A DNA stretch of 64,000 nucleotides from Halomonas dongshanensis (GTDB taxonomy: Bacteria; Pseudomonadota; Gammaproteobacteria; Pseudomonadales; Halomonadaceae): contig NZ_JAJISC010000005.1 in assembly GCF_024790395.1 (NCBI RefSeq), forward strand, positions 248,001-312,000, in the 5' to 3' direction. A model generated the notes under the pieces. That model was not told where the DNA came from and searched no databases. It worked only from the letters and a program-made list of their open reading frames with translations. Positions 18,488-28,212 of the stretch are shown here, in pieces (within the stretch, counting starts at the first letter, position 1; each line of letters begins with the position of its first letter). Made by a program: the position numbers and the translations under genes.

Positions 18488-21136
18488 ATGAGCCATGACC
18501 TACACGAATCGCTTCGCGAGAACGTTCGCATTTTAGGGGACAGTCTTGGGCGCACCATCGCCGATGACCTGGGCCAGGGCTTCGTCGACAAGATCGAAAC
18601 CATCCGGGCGCACGCCAAGCACGGCCGTCAGGGCGAAACGCTGCACCAGCGCGAGCTGATCGAATACCTGCGCCAGCTACCCGAAAGCGATTTATTGCCG
18701 GTCACCCGTGCCTTCAACCAGTTTCTCAACCTCGCCAATATCGCCGAGCAGCACTATCGCGCCCGCTTTCGTCGGGTAGAGGATTACAAGCCCGGCATGC
18801 AGCCGGCGCTTGGTGAGCTGCTCGCACGCGCCCAGCAGGCCGGTAGCTCGCCGCGCAAACTAGTCGAAACGTTGGCCAATATGCGCGTCGAGCTGGTGCT
18901 TACTGCCCATCCCACGGAGGTCATCCGGCGTACCCTGATCCAGAAGTACGATGCCATCGACGAGTGCCTGACCGCCATCGAAAGCTCGGAGGATTACCCC
19001 GAGCGCGGCGCTCGCGCCCAAGGGCGGTTGGAGGAGCTGATCAGCCAGGCCTGGCACACCGACGAGATTCGCCACGAGCGCCCGACCCCGGTGGACGAGG
19101 CCAAGTGGGGATTTGCGGTGATCGAAAACTCGCTGTGGCAGGCCGTGCCGGACTTCCATCGCGATCTCGATAATCTGCTGCTCGAGACCGCAGGCGAGCG
19201 TTTACCCCTCGATGCCGCACCGATTCGCTACGCCTCCTGGATGGGCGGAGACCGCGACGGTAACCCCAACGTCACAGCCAAGGTGACGCGCGAAGTACTG
19301 CTGCTCGGGCGCTGGATGGCTGCCGATCTTTATCTGCGTGATCTCGAACAGCTCAAGACCGAGCTTTCGATGTGGAAGGCCAATAGCGCGCTGCGCGCCG
19401 AAGTGGGTGAGGCCGCCGAACCCTACCGCGAGCTACTCAAGCGTCTATTGACCAAAGTGGAGGCCACACGCGACTGGGCCAAGGCACGCCTCGACGGGCG
19501 TAACGTCGACGACGAGGCCATCATCGAAACCCGTGATCAGCTCTATGCGCCGCTGCTCGCTTGCTATCGCTCGCTGTGCGATGTGGGTCTCGACACCATC
19601 GCCAACGGCGCGCTGCTCGATACCCTGCGTCGGGTGGCGGTCTTTGGTGTGACGCTGACCAAGCTCGATCTGCGCCAGGAAGCCGGTCGCCATGCTCAGG
19701 TGATGGAGGAGTTGACCGATGCCTTGGGCCTAGGCAACTACCGCGAGTGGGACGAAGAGCAGCGTCAGGCGTTCTTGCTCGACGAGCTTACCTCGCGACG
19801 CCCGCTGATTCCACGGCGCTGGGAGTGCTCGGCGGAGTCGCGCGAGGTGATCGATACCTTCAGGGTCATCGCTCAGGAGCACAGCGAGGCGCTGGGTACC
19901 TATATCATTTCCATGGCCGGTGAGCCGTCGGACGTGCTCACCGTGGCGCTGCTGATGAAAGAGGTGGGCGGCGCGGTGTCGCTGCCCATTGCGCCGCTGT
20001 TCGAGACGCTGGCCGATTTGGACCACGCCGGTGCCGTGGTCGATCGGCTGCTCTCACTGCCGGGTTACCGCTCGCTGATTCGCGACCGCCAGGAAGTGAT
20101 GATCGGCTACTCCGATTCGGCCAAGGACGCGGGGCAGTTGGCAGCCGCCTGGGCGCAGTACCGCGCGCAAGAGGCGCTGGTCACCATCTGCGATAACCAC
20201 GGCGTCGATTTGACGCTGTTCCACGGTCGCGGGGGTACCGTTGGCCGTGGTGGTGGCCCGGCCCACGCCGCGATTCTGTCGCAGCCGCCGGGATCGGTCA
20301 ACGGCAGCCTGCGAGTCACCGAGCAGGGCGAGATGATCCGCTTCAAGTTCGGCCAGCCCGATATTGCTCTGCGCTCGATGGAGATCTACGCCTGTGCGGT
20401 GCTCGAAGCCACGCTGCTACCGCCTCCGGCCCCCGAGCCGCGCTGGCGCGAGGAGATGGATCGCTTAGCGGATATTGCCCACGCGGGCTATGTCGGCATC
20501 GTACGCGAGAACCCCGATTTCGTCCCTTATTTTCGCGCCGTTACGCCCGAAGGAGCACTTGGGCGTTTGCCGTTGGGCTCGCGGCCGGCCAAACGGCGCC
20601 AGGATGGCGGCGTCGAAACCTTGCGGGCGATTCCTTGGATCTTCGCCTGGACGCAAATTCGCCTAATGCTGCCCGCCTGGCTTGGCAGTGGCGAAGCCTT
20701 CGCCCGACGTTTGCAAGAGCCGGGTGGTCTCGAGCTGCTGCAAGAGATGCGCGATCGTTGGCCCTTCTTTGGCACCTACCTCGACATGCTCGAAATGCTG
20801 CTCGCCAAGGCCGACACCGCGATAGCCGCCTATTATGAGCACCGCTTGGTCGATGAGCCCTCCCTCAAAGCACTGGGTAAGTCGCTGCGCGAGCGGGTCA
20901 TCCGTCTAGAGAGCGTGCTGCTGGATATTCTCCAGCAGGAGAAGCTGTTGGAAAACACGCCGTTGATTCGTCAGGCGATCGATGTGCGTAACCCCTACAT
21001 CGACCCTCTCCACGGCCTTCAGGCCGAGCTCTTGCAGCGTAACCGCGACGCCGACGGCGCCATTAGCGCCGATCTATCCCGCGCCTTGATGGTGACCATG
21101 GCAGGTATCGCCGCAGGCCTACGCAACACCGGCTAA
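18488..21136 (+). CDS. ppc: Phosphoenolpyruvate carboxylase
   Basis: An 882-residue anaplerotic enzyme that carboxylates PEP to oxaloacetate. The active-site His is in LTAHPTEVIRRT near residue 142; the second signature FHGRGGTVGRGGGPAH and the catalytic Lys region YSDSAKDAGQLAA lie near residues 540-595. The family C-terminus NTG is intact. Full length for the bacterial type. Its own promoter region and a downstream terminator make it monocistronic. Confidence 0.98.
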   Translation: MSHDLHESLRENVRILGDSLGRTIADDLGQGFVDKIETIRAHAKHGRQGETLHQRELIEYLRQLPESDLLPVTRAFNQFLNLANIAEQHYRARFRRVEDYKPGMQPALGELLARAQQAGSSPRKLVETLANMRVELVLTAHPTEVIRRTLIQKYDAIDECLTAIESSEDYPERGARAQGRLEELISQAWHTDEIRHERPTPVDEAKWGFAVIENSLWQAVPDFHRDLDNLLLETAGERLPLDAAPIRYASWMGGDRDGNPNVTAKVTREVLLLGRWMAADLYLRDLEQLKTELSMWKANSALRAEVGEAAEPYRELLKRLLTKVEATRDWAKARLDGRNVDDEAIIETRDQLYAPLLACYRSLCDVGLDTIANGALLDTLRRVAVFGVTLTKLDLRQEAGRHAQVMEELTDALGLGNYREWDEEQRQAFLLDELTSRRPLIPRRWECSAESREVIDTFRVIAQEHSEALGTYIISMAGEPSDVLTVALLMKEVGGAVSLPIAPLFETLADLDHAGAVVDRLLSLPGYRSLIRDRQEVMIGYSDSAKDAGQLAAAWAQYRAQEALVTICDNHGVDLTLFHGRGGTVGRGGGPAHAAILSQPPGSVNGSLRVTEQGEMIRFKFGQPDIALRSMEIYACAVLEATLLPPPAPEPRWREEMDRLADIAHAGYVGIVRENPDFVPYFRAVTPEGALGRLPLGSRPAKRRQDGGVETLRAIPWIFAWTQIRLMLPAWLGSGEAFARRLQEPGGLELLQEMRDRWPFFGTYLDMLEMLLAKADTAIAAYYEHRLVDEPSLKALGKSLRERVIRLESVLLDILQQEKLLENTPLIRQAIDVRNPYIDPLHGLQAELLQRNRDADGAISADLSRALMVTMAGIAAGLRNTG

Positions 21137-21148
21137 ACCTAGCCTTAG

Positions 21149-21180
21149 GCGTCGCTGGCTCGCACCGGCGGCGCTTTTTT
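21149..21180 (+). terminator. Intrinsic terminator of ppc
   Basis: A 10-bp stem GCGTCGCTGG / CCGGCGGCGC with two G-T pairs and a six-base loop, followed directly by TTTTTT (21175-21180). Canonical rho-independent terminator 13 bases after the ppc stop. Confidence 0.85.
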
Positions 21181-21209
21181 ATTCATCGCTAATGCATAGG
21201 AGTGCGATC

Positions 21210-21755
21210 ATGCCCACTGAGGCTCAGGCGGTACTTACCTTTTGGTTCGACGAGCTTACGCCTGCGCAGTGGTTCGCCAAGGACGCCGCGCTCGATGCCT
21301 TGATCGCCAAGCGCTTTGGTGAGGTGCATGCGCGGCTGGCTCGCTGCGAGGGGTATAGGTGGCGCGATAGCGCCGAGGGGAGGCTTGCCGAGATCATCGT
21401 GCTCGATCAGTTTTCACGTAATCTCTTTCGCCAAGACGCCCGCGCCTTTGCTCAGGACCCGCTGGCCTTGGCGCTGGCGCAGGAAGCCGTAGCCCAAGGG
21501 GTGGATAGCAAACTTGCCCCAGCGCAGCGGGGCTTTCTCTATATGCCCTACATGCATAGCGAGTCGGCGCTGATCCACGTGCAGGCGCTGGTGCTTTTCG
21601 ATCAGCCGGGGCTCGAGCATAACCTCGACTACGAGCAGCGCCATAAGGCCATCATCGACCGGTTTCAGCGCTATCCGCACCGTAATGCGCTGCTTGGACG
21701 CGAGACGACCCCTGAAGAGGCAGCGTTTCTCGAGCAGCCCGGCTCCTCGTTCTAG
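21210..21755 (+). CDS. DUF924 family protein
   Basis: A 181-residue cytosolic protein of the DUF924 family; biochemical role unknown. Family features seen: VLTFWFDELTPAQWFAKDAALD at the start, IIVLDQFSRNLFRQDARAFAQDP in the middle, RGFLYMPYMHSESALIHVQALVLF, and a C-terminal FQRYPHRNALLGRETTPEEAAFL. The helical repeats are TPR-like. ATG at 21210 is preferred over ATG at 21192 because AGGAG lies between them at the right spacing. It lies alone between the ppc terminator and the rluF promoter. Confidence 0.85.
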   Translation: MPTEAQAVLTFWFDELTPAQWFAKDAALDALIAKRFGEVHARLARCEGYRWRDSAEGRLAEIIVLDQFSRNLFRQDARAFAQDPLALALAQEAVAQGVDSKLAPAQRGFLYMPYMHSESALIHVQALVLFDQPGLEHNLDYEQRHKAIIDRFQRYPHRNALLGRETTPEEAAFLEQPGSSF

Positions 21756-21766
21756 CAGGGCGCGTT

Positions 21767-21794
21767 TTGACTTCTGTTGTTCTATCGCTACATT
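21767..21794 (+). promoter_or_regulatory. Candidate sigma-70 promoter for rluF
   Basis: TTGACT (21767-21772) and TACATT (21789-21794) are separated by 16 bases. The predicted transcript would begin at the pyrimidine-rich leader. Confidence 0.45.
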
Positions 21795-21816
21795 TCTCTA
21801 CTTCTATACCTTCTTG

Positions 21817-21868
21817 CTCTGTGTTTTCTATCTCTATGTTCCCTACCTCTGTGTTTTCTACCTCTACG
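21817..21868 (+). repeat. 30-bp-period direct repeat in a pyrimidine-rich rluF leader
   Basis: Two 22-base copies, 21817-21838 and 21847-21868, share CTCTGTGTTTTCTA and differ at two positions overall. The whole leader 21771-21868 consists almost entirely of C and T with degenerate CTCTA/TTCTA units. No Shine-Dalgarno sequence lies between it and the rluF ATG. Confidence 0.65.
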
Positions 21869-21875
21869 GCGTACC

Positions 21876-22943
21876 ATGTCCTTACGTAAATCGACGCGAA
21901 TCAACAAGTACATCAGTGAGAGCGGACTCTGCTCGCGACGCGAAGCGGATCGCTTCGTCGAACAGGGCAATGTGTGGATCAACGGGCGCCGTGCCACTAC
22001 CGGTGATCAAGTCGTAGCCGGCGATCTCGTCAAGGTCAACGGCCAGGAGATCGAACCTCAGGAGGAGGAGGACCTGGTCCTCATCGCTCTTAACAAACCC
22101 GTCGGCATCGTGTGTACCACCGAAGCGAGCGAAAAGGACAACATCGTCGAGTTCGTCAAACATGGCGCACGCATTTTTCCCATTGGGCGCCTCGATAAGG
22201 ACTCCCAAGGGCTGATCTTTCTCACCAATAACGGCGACTTGGTCAACAAGATACTGCGTGCCAACAACCAGCACGAGAAGGAGTATCAGGTCACCGTCAA
22301 TAAGCCGGTGAACGAGGAGTTCATTCAGGGTATGCAGGGCGGCGTGCCTATTCTTGGGCAGGTGACCAAAAAGTGCCAGGTCGAAAAAACCGGCACGTTT
22401 AGTTTCAGCATTACCCTGGTACAGGGCTTGAACCGTCAGATTCGCCGCATGTGCGAGTACTTCGGCTTCGAAGTCACCCAACTGGTGCGCACGCGCATCA
22501 TGAACGTTGCGTTGGGAAATTTGGCGCTAGGAGACTGGCGCGATTTGACCCCTAAAGAGATCGCCACGCTCGAAAAACTAACCGCCCACTCCGATGCCAC
22601 TCCCACGCCGCCCAAAGGCGGCGCCAAGCCCAAGGGTAAGGCCAGAAGCGCTCGCGGTGGTAAGGCGGCTAAGCCCGGGGCACGCGGCGCGGCCAAGCCA
22701 GGATCAACGCGTTCGCCCAAGGCGGAAAAGGCGCGCGCTGGTGCGAAAGCAGGCAAGCCCAACCCCAAGTCTGGCCCCAAAGTCAGCGGTAAGCCTGACG
22801 CTAAAGCGCCTGGTAAGCCGGGCGCCAAATCGGCGCGCTCGGGGAACAAATCGGCTACGACAAAGCCGAATGCTCGGTCTGCCAAGCGCGGGCCATCGGG
22901 CAGCTCGGGTAAGCCCTCTAGGCAGGGCAAGCCCAAGCGCTAA
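21876..22943 (+). CDS. rluF: 23S rRNA pseudouridine(2604) synthase RluF
   Basis: A 355-residue pseudouridine synthase. S4 RNA-binding domain at residues 1-60 ([26 protein letters not shown]), catalytic motif [18 protein letters not shown] with the nucleophilic Asp near residue 107, and [17 protein letters not shown]. It matches E. coli RluF closely, including [11 protein letters not shown] and [21 protein letters not shown]. Residues from about 235 onward are a long Lys/Ala/Pro/Gly-rich basic tail with AKPG-type repeats, longer than in E. coli RluF. ATG 21876 is chosen by homology; upstream in-frame residues encode only the pyrimidine repeat. Confidence 0.93.
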   Translation: MSLRKSTRINKYISESGLCSRREADRFVEQGNVWINGRRATTGDQVVAGDLVKVNGQEIEPQEEEDLVLIALNKPVGIVCTTEASEKDNIVEFVKHGARIFPIGRLDKDSQGLIFLTNNGDLVNKILRANNQHEKEYQVTVNKPVNEEFIQGMQGGVPILGQVTKKCQVEKTGTFSFSITLVQGLNRQIRRMCEYFGFEVTQLVRTRIMNVALGNLALGDWRDLTPKEIATLEKLTAHSDATPTPPKGGAKPKGKARSARGGKAAKPGARGAAKPGSTRSPKAEKARAGAKAGKPNPKSGPKVSGKPDAKAPGKPGAKSARSGNKSATTKPNARSAKRGPSGSSGKPSRQGKPKR

Positions 22944-22946
22944 GCG

Positions 22947-22963
22947 TTACCGCTGCGCGGTAA
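22947..22963 (+). terminator. Small hairpin after rluF
   Basis: Seven-bp stem TTACCGC-TGC-GCGGTAA four bases after the rluF stop; the following bases are AATATTAT rather than a T-run. May end the transcript weakly. Confidence 0.35.
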
Positions 22964-23042
22964 AATATTATACCGTTATCTTTTTGTGCTTCCCCTATAA
23001 GAGCGTGTCATCTACTGGTTAGGCGGGGCGTGGAGAGCGTGT

Positions 23043-24929
23043 ATGACCCTCTATTTTCTTCAGGCCTTCATCTACTTGCTGGCCGCCGTCATCGCCGTGC
23101 CCCTGGCCAAGCGCGCGGGCCTTGGCTCGGTGCTCGGCTACCTGATCGCTGGGGTGCTGATTGGTCCGGTGCTGGGGTTAGTCGGGCAGGAGACCAATAC
23201 CATCCAACACTTCGCCGAGTTCGGCGTGGTGATGATGCTGTTTCTAGTTGGCCTTGAACTCGAGCCCAAAAGTCTCTGGGCGATGCGCTTTCGCTTGCTG
23301 GGGCTGGGTGGATTGCAGGTGGTGCTAACGGCCGCTGCCGGTGCAGGGGTGGCGTGGTGGTTGGGAATCACCTGGCAAACGGCGCTCGCCATTGGGCTTA
23401 TTTTGGCGCTATCTTCGACCGCGATCGTGCTGCAAACCCTCAATGAGAAGGGGCTGGCGAAAACCGAAGGCGGACGTAACGCTTTCTCGGTGCTGCTTTT
23501 TCAGGATATCGCCGTCATTCCCATGCTGGCGCTGATTCCGCTACTGGCGCTGCCCGAACTGATGGGCAGCGGCGGTGGGGAAGCCGAGCACGGTGCCTTG
23601 AGCATCGTGGCTCCTCTACCTGGCTGGGCGCATGCGCTGGTGGTCGTAACGGCGATTGGCGCGGTCATTGGCGGCGGTTTCTATCTGATGCCGCCGCTCT
23701 TTCGCTATGTCATCAGCGCAGGGCTGCGGGAGGTGTTCACTGCCACCGCCTTGATGATGGTGATCGGCATCGCGGCGCTGATGGGCTTGGTCAACCTCTC
23801 TCCAGCGTTAGGTGCTTTTTTGGGCGGCGTGGTCCTGGCCAACAGTGAGTTCAAACACGAGCTCGAAGCCAATATCGAGCCGTTCAAGGGGCTACTGCTG
23901 GGGCTCTTTTTCATTACCGTCGGCGCGGGAATCAATTTCGGCGTGCTGGTGAGCGAGTGGCTAACGGTGCTATCGGTGGGGGTGGCGGTCATCCTCATCA
24001 AAGGCGTAGTGCTGCTGGCGCTGGCGGTGATATTTCGCATTCGCGGCAGTAATCGCTGGCTCTTTGCTCTGAGTCTGGGGCAGGCGGGTGAGTTTGGCTT
24101 CGTGCTGCTGACCTACAGCGTCAACAACCACGTCATCCCAACCGACCTAGCCCAAGTGCTATCGCTGATCGTGGCGTTCACGATGTTTTTGACCCCGCTT
24201 CTGTTCATTGCCTACGACCGTTGGGTGCTGCCGCGCTATCAAAGCGCACCTGATGCGCCGCGCGAGGCTGACGCCATCGATGAGTATGCCCCGGTCATCG
24301 TTGCGGGGGTGGGCCGTTTTGGTCAGGTCGTTTGCCGTTTGCTGCGCGCTAGCAACGTGCCCATCGTGGCGCTGGATCATGAAATCGAACAGATCGAGCT
24401 ATCGCGTAAGATCCGTATCAAGAGCTACTTCGGTGACGCAACACGAAGCGATCTGCTCGAAACCGCAGGTATCAACGAAGCGCGTCTGCTGATCGTCGCC
24501 ATCGACGATCCCGACCGGGCCGTGGCGCTGGTGACTCACGTCAAGCATCACTATCCGCGCGTATGGGTGCTCGCTCGCGCCTTCGACCGCGGCCACGGTT
24601 ACCGCCTGCGCGAAGCGGGTGCCGACGATGTCATTAGCGAGACCTACCATTCGGCGCTCGAGCTCGGCGGCCACGCCCTGACCGCCATGGGTGTTCACCC
24701 CATGCGCGCGCGTCAGATGACCTGGGCCTTCATCGATAACGAGCGCGCGAGCGAAAAAGAGCTCTTTGAGGCGTGGAAAGAGATCGACGGCAGCGCGCGT
24801 TTTAGCCCGCATTACGGCGAACTGTTCATGCAGCTGGAAGAAACGCTAAGCCGTGTCATGCAGCAGGAGTGGCACGAGCCCGAACGCGATGACGTGCCGC
24901 TCTGGACGCCACCGGAGCGCGAAGCCTGA
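23043..24929 (+). CDS. CPA2-family cation:proton antiporter (KefB/KefC type)
   Basis: A 628-residue membrane antiporter likely extruding K+ (or exchanging Na+/H+). Residues 1-390 contain about 12-13 membrane helices, starting LYFLQAFIYLLAAVIAVPLAK and including the family stretch VLLFQDIAVIPMLAL. Residues about 415-530 are a TrkA-N/RCK nucleotide-binding domain (VIVAGVGRFGQVVCRLLRA). The C-terminal end is acidic. GGAG upstream supports ATG 23043. Glutathione-adduct gating is known for E. coli KefB/KefC; whether this protein uses it is not visible, and no KefF/KefG subunit is adjacent. Confidence 0.92.
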   Translation: MTLYFLQAFIYLLAAVIAVPLAKRAGLGSVLGYLIAGVLIGPVLGLVGQETNTIQHFAEFGVVMMLFLVGLELEPKSLWAMRFRLLGLGGLQVVLTAAAGAGVAWWLGITWQTALAIGLILALSSTAIVLQTLNEKGLAKTEGGRNAFSVLLFQDIAVIPMLALIPLLALPELMGSGGGEAEHGALSIVAPLPGWAHALVVVTAIGAVIGGGFYLMPPLFRYVISAGLREVFTATALMMVIGIAALMGLVNLSPALGAFLGGVVLANSEFKHELEANIEPFKGLLLGLFFITVGAGINFGVLVSEWLTVLSVGVAVILIKGVVLLALAVIFRIRGSNRWLFALSLGQAGEFGFVLLTYSVNNHVIPTDLAQVLSLIVAFTMFLTPLLFIAYDRWVLPRYQSAPDAPREADAIDEYAPVIVAGVGRFGQVVCRLLRASNVPIVALDHEIEQIELSRKIRIKSYFGDATRSDLLETAGINEARLLIVAIDDPDRAVALVTHVKHHYPRVWVLARAFDRGHGYRLREAGADDVISETYHSALELGGHALTAMGVHPMRARQMTWAFIDNERASEKELFEAWKEIDGSARFSPHYGELFMQLEETLSRVMQQEWHEPERDDVPLWTPPEREA

Positions 24930-24963
24930 GGGGAAAATACCTAAAGATAAGGCAGGCAAAACG

Positions 24964-25530
24964 TTAGAAGGGCAGATGCAGCGATGCGCTAACGTGGTTG
25001 AGATGGCTCAGCATGGGGGCGTCGATGCGTTCGTACTCGAAGCGGCTGACCAGGCGTTTGAAGGTGTAGGTGGCGCCAAAGCCTTGTAGCCAAGCGGTGC
25101 CGCTATCCTCGACGCCGCTGGCTTGGCTAGTGGCATCGCCGCGCCACTCGGTCAGGCCCGATTTGGCATAGAGGTTCACTGCGCCCAGGCGTACCCCGGC
25201 CACCAGCGCGCCGCCTAGGCTTAGCGTATCCATCAAGAGCGGATTGCGGCTCGCGCCGACAGGAACGTCTTCGCTCTCGCGATAGGCAAGCTCAGCGCCG
25301 ATATCCAGCTGCGGTAGGTTCCAAGGCGAAAAACCGGCGGTAACACGAAAACCGCTGGTGAAGGTGTCGTGGCTGGATAGATCGCTCCCCTCCAGCACCA
25401 CGCCGTTATCCAGGCGCATCAGCTCACTCTGCGGAGCCGCGTACGCCACGACGATATCGTCGCTGGCGTAGGCGCTAAGCCCAGAGAGTAGCAAGCCGCT
25501 GCACAGCAGGGCGGATAGGGTGCGTTTCAT
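24964..25530 (-). CDS. Small outer-membrane beta-barrel protein, function unknown
   Basis: A 188-residue protein with a clear signal peptide (MKRTLSALLCSGLLLSGLSAYAS). The mature part alternates hydrophobic and polar residues in short strands (for example TSGFRVTAGF, LDIGAELAY, LGGALVAGVRLGAVNLYAKSGL, SRFEYERI) and ends in Phe, as outer-membrane barrels do; an eight-stranded OmpA/OmpW-like fold is plausible. ATG 25530 has AGAGGA upstream; the longer frame to 25581 adds a non-signal leader. Convergent with the antiporter gene. I do not recognise a specific function. Confidence 0.75.
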   Translation of the reverse strand: MKRTLSALLCSGLLLSGLSAYASDDIVVAYAAPQSELMRLDNGVVLEGSDLSSHDTFTSGFRVTAGFSPWNLPQLDIGAELAYRESEDVPVGASRNPLLMDTLSLGGALVAGVRLGAVNLYAKSGLTEWRGDATSQASGVEDSGTAWLQGFGATYTFKRLVSRFEYERIDAPMLSHLNHVSASLHLPF

Positions 25531-25574
25531 AGGCGTTCCTCTTACACCTATCGGGGCGGGGCAATTCATCCAGA

Positions 25575-26423
25575 TTAGCAACCTAATTCCATTTCCACCA
25601 CTTTGATCGCACCATTTTGCAAATTCGCCACCAAGTTGGCGCCCATATCGGCGAAGCAGGGACCGAATACCAGCGCGGGAGAGAGTTTTTCCACCTTGTT
25701 CACAACGCCGGTCCCTTGCGCTGCCTGAGCTTCTTTTTGCACCTGATGACGCCGCCAGGCGAGCGCCTCAGGCGTGAGGTCCGAGCTTCGTTGGAGGGTA
25801 AAGCCGCTTGTCGTTAGCAGCTTCTCGAGCGTTTCTTGGGTGAGAAGGTGCGAGCCTTGGCCATCCAACGACCAGGGAACGGGGAAGCGCAGTGTTTCGG
25901 GGTGTGGTCCTTCGACGACTTCGTGAAGCACCAGGCGTCCGCCTGGGTGTAGCACGCGGCGACACTCCGTGAGCGCCACCTGGCCATCGGGCACGTTGAG
26001 CAGGCTGTGCTGAAAGACAGCGGCGTCGAAGGTATTCGCGGCAAAGGGCAGGGCGAGGGCGCTACCCGTGACGGCCTGTGGCGGCGTAAAGGCCGCGCTG
26101 GGCGCTACCATGAGGGCATTGAGCCGAGCGCTCAAGCACGAAAATGACGCCGTGATATCGAGCGCGACGACGGCGAACCCGGCAAGGCTTGCCACCCGCG
26201 CAAGCCCGCCCAGGCCGCTACCGATATCGAGAAGCCGTGGGTGCGTTGTCGGGTCCAGCCGGGCAATCAGCCGCTGCGAGGCCCCAAGGCCGCCAATATG
26301 CAGCTGATCCAGCGGCGCCAAGTCGAACAGGCTAGCGCCGCCTGGGTGGCGCTTGGCGATACGCTGGCACAGCGGCTCGACGTCGGCCAGGCCAAAATAG
26401 CGATGATAAGACGCGCTTGCCAT
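25575..26423 (-). CDS. Class I SAM-dependent methyltransferase
   Basis: A 282-residue Rossmann-fold methyltransferase. Motif I is RLLDIGSGLGGLARVAS (about residues 63-80); the acidic residue of motif II is in VVALDITASF; motif IV/V is FDAAVFQHSLLNVPDG and LHPGGRLVLHEVV. The layout resembles the Methyltransf_11/UbiE group acting on small molecules, but the substrate cannot be read from sequence. Its start lies four bases from the acyl-CoA synthetase stop, so it is the last gene of that transcription unit. It might act on an acyl or quinone-like metabolite; this is a guess from context. Confidence 0.85.
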   Translation of the reverse strand: MASASYHRYFGLADVEPLCQRIAKRHPGGASLFDLAPLDQLHIGGLGASQRLIARLDPTTHPRLLDIGSGLGGLARVASLAGFAVVALDITASFSCLSARLNALMVAPSAAFTPPQAVTGSALALPFAANTFDAAVFQHSLLNVPDGQVALTECRRVLHPGGRLVLHEVVEGPHPETLRFPVPWSLDGQGSHLLTQETLEKLLTTSGFTLQRSSDLTPEALAWRRHQVQKEAQAAQGTGVVNKVEKLSPALVFGPCFADMGANLVANLQNGAIKVVEMELGC

Positions 26424-26427
26424 GGCA

Positions 26428-28176
26428 TCACTCCCGCGTAAGGCCCAACTCCTCGATGGAGATCTCGCGCATCTTGAACTTCTGAATCTTGCCGGTGACG
26501 GTCATGGGAAATTCATCGACGAATTTGAAGTAGCGCGGAATCTTGAAATGGGTGATCTTGCCCCGACAAAACTCACGCAGCGCTTCGGCATCGACCTCTT
26601 CGGCGCGAGCGCTGAGCTTCACCCAGGCGATTAGCTCCTCGCCGTACTTCTTATCGGGAACGCCGGTCACTTGAACGTCGACTATCGCCGGGTGGGTGTA
26701 GAGGAACTCCTCGATCTCCTTGGGATAGACGTTTTCGCCACCGCGAATCACCATGTCCTTTATTCTCCCGACGATCTGTACGTAGCCAGCCTCATCCATC
26801 ACCGCGAGATCACCGGTGTGCATCCAGCCGTTGGCATCGATCGCCTCAGCCGTGGCCTTGTCGTTACGCCAGTAGCCAAGCATGACGCTATATCCTCGGG
26901 TGCACAGCTCGCCGATCTCGCCGCGCGGCAGCAAGCGACCGCTGCCGGGGTCGATCACCTTGCTTTCGAGGTGCGGCTGCGTACGTCCGACGGTAGCAAC
27001 GCGCTTGTCGATCGGGTCCTGCGCGCCGGTCTGGGTCGATACCGGGCTGGTCTCGGTCATTCCGTAAGCGATCTGTACGCCCTTCATGTTCATTTTGCCG
27101 ATCACTTGGCGCATCACTTCGCTTGGGCAAATCGATCCCGCCATGATGCCGGTGCGCAGGCTCGAAAGGTCGTAAGTGGCGAAGTCGGGGTGTTCGAGCT
27201 CGGCGATGAACATGGTCGGTACGCCGTAGAGCGCTGTTGCGCCAAACTTGTGGACCGCATCGAGCACCGCGCCGGGCTCGAATCCCTCGCTTGGATAGAT
27301 CATGGTGGCGCCGTGGGTAAGGCAGCCGAGATTGCCCATCACCATGCCGAAACAGTGATAGAGCGGCACCGGGATCACCAGACGATCCCGGTGGGTGAAG
27401 CCCATGCTGTCGGCAACGAAGTAGCCGTTGTTGAGAATGTTATGGTGCGACAGCGTAGCGCCTTTGGGGTAGCCCGTGGTGCCGGAGGTGTACTGGATAT
27501 TGATGGGGTCGTCGAACTGCAGCGTGGCTTGCAGATCATCGACGTCGGTTTGGCTGACGCGCCTGGCTTCGCCCAGCATCTCCTCCCAGCGCCACATTCC
27601 CGGCTGCTCCTCGCGGCTTAGCGTGATCACACACTCGAGCGACGGCAGCTGCGCAGACGCCAGCGCGCCCTTGGGGCAGTGGGCAAGCTCAGGGGCGAGT
27701 TCCCGCAGCATGGCGTGGTAGTCGGAGCTTTTGAATGCCGCCGCCGTGACCAGAAAGCGCGCGCCGGACTGGTTCAGAGCGTACTCCAGCTCGTGCGTGC
27801 GGTAGGCGGGGTTGATGTTGACCAGAATGGCGCCGATCTTGGCGGTGGCAATTTGTACCAGGGTCCATTCACTGCCGTTGGGCGCCCAGATGCCGACCCG
27901 GTCGCCGGGTTTGACGTCGAGCGCCAGCAGCGCTCGGGCGCAGCGGTCGACCTCCTCCTTGAGCTGGCGGTAGCTCCAATGAACGTTTTGGTGCACCACG
28001 ATAAGGGCGTCGTTATCGGCGTGCTCGGCGGCGATCTGGTCGAACTTCTCACCGATGGTCATCCCCAGCAGCGGCTTGTCGGCAATGCCGCTGGCATAGC
28101 TTGGTAAGGCGGGCGTATTGGGGGGTGCGTCGGGGTGGGCGGCAGGGTCGCGAGGTGGCGGGGCTTGTAGGGTCAT
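26428..28176 (-). CDS. Acyl-CoA synthetase (AMP-forming)
   Basis: A 582-residue member of the ANL superfamily that activates a carboxylic acid to its CoA thioester through an acyl-AMP. The P-loop-like motif [20 protein letters not shown] is near residue 195; YGMTETSPV and the hinge motif [20 protein letters not shown] are present; the catalytic lysine is in [13 protein letters not shown] near the C-terminus. It follows the liu genes on the same strand after a 126-base gap, so it may activate isovalerate or another short or medium-chain acid entering the pathway. Substrate is inferred from context only. Confidence 0.92.
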   Translation of the reverse strand: MTLQAPPPRDPAAHPDAPPNTPALPSYASGIADKPLLGMTIGEKFDQIAAEHADNDALIVVHQNVHWSYRQLKEEVDRCARALLALDVKPGDRVGIWAPNGSEWTLVQIATAKIGAILVNINPAYRTHELEYALNQSGARFLVTAAAFKSSDYHAMLRELAPELAHCPKGALASAQLPSLECVITLSREEQPGMWRWEEMLGEARRVSQTDVDDLQATLQFDDPINIQYTSGTTGYPKGATLSHHNILNNGYFVADSMGFTHRDRLVIPVPLYHCFGMVMGNLGCLTHGATMIYPSEGFEPGAVLDAVHKFGATALYGVPTMFIAELEHPDFATYDLSSLRTGIMAGSICPSEVMRQVIGKMNMKGVQIAYGMTETSPVSTQTGAQDPIDKRVATVGRTQPHLESKVIDPGSGRLLPRGEIGELCTRGYSVMLGYWRNDKATAEAIDANGWMHTGDLAVMDEAGYVQIVGRIKDMVIRGGENVYPKEIEEFLYTHPAIVDVQVTGVPDKKYGEELIAWVKLSARAEEVDAEALREFCRGKITHFKIPRYFKFVDEFPMTVTGKIQKFKMREISIEELGLTRE

Positions 28177-28203
28177 GAGGTATCTCCAGCGCGGTTGAGT
28201 AAT

Positions 28204-28212
28204 CTTGTTGTT
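28204..28212 (-). promoter_or_regulatory. CA-type motif upstream of the acyl-CoA synthetase
   Basis: On the minus strand the sequence reads AACAACAAG, about 28 bases before the start codon; a further CAACGAAG lies just upstream. It matches the A-rich AAN-repeat bound by Hfq/Crc in pseudomonads. Confidence 0.4.
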
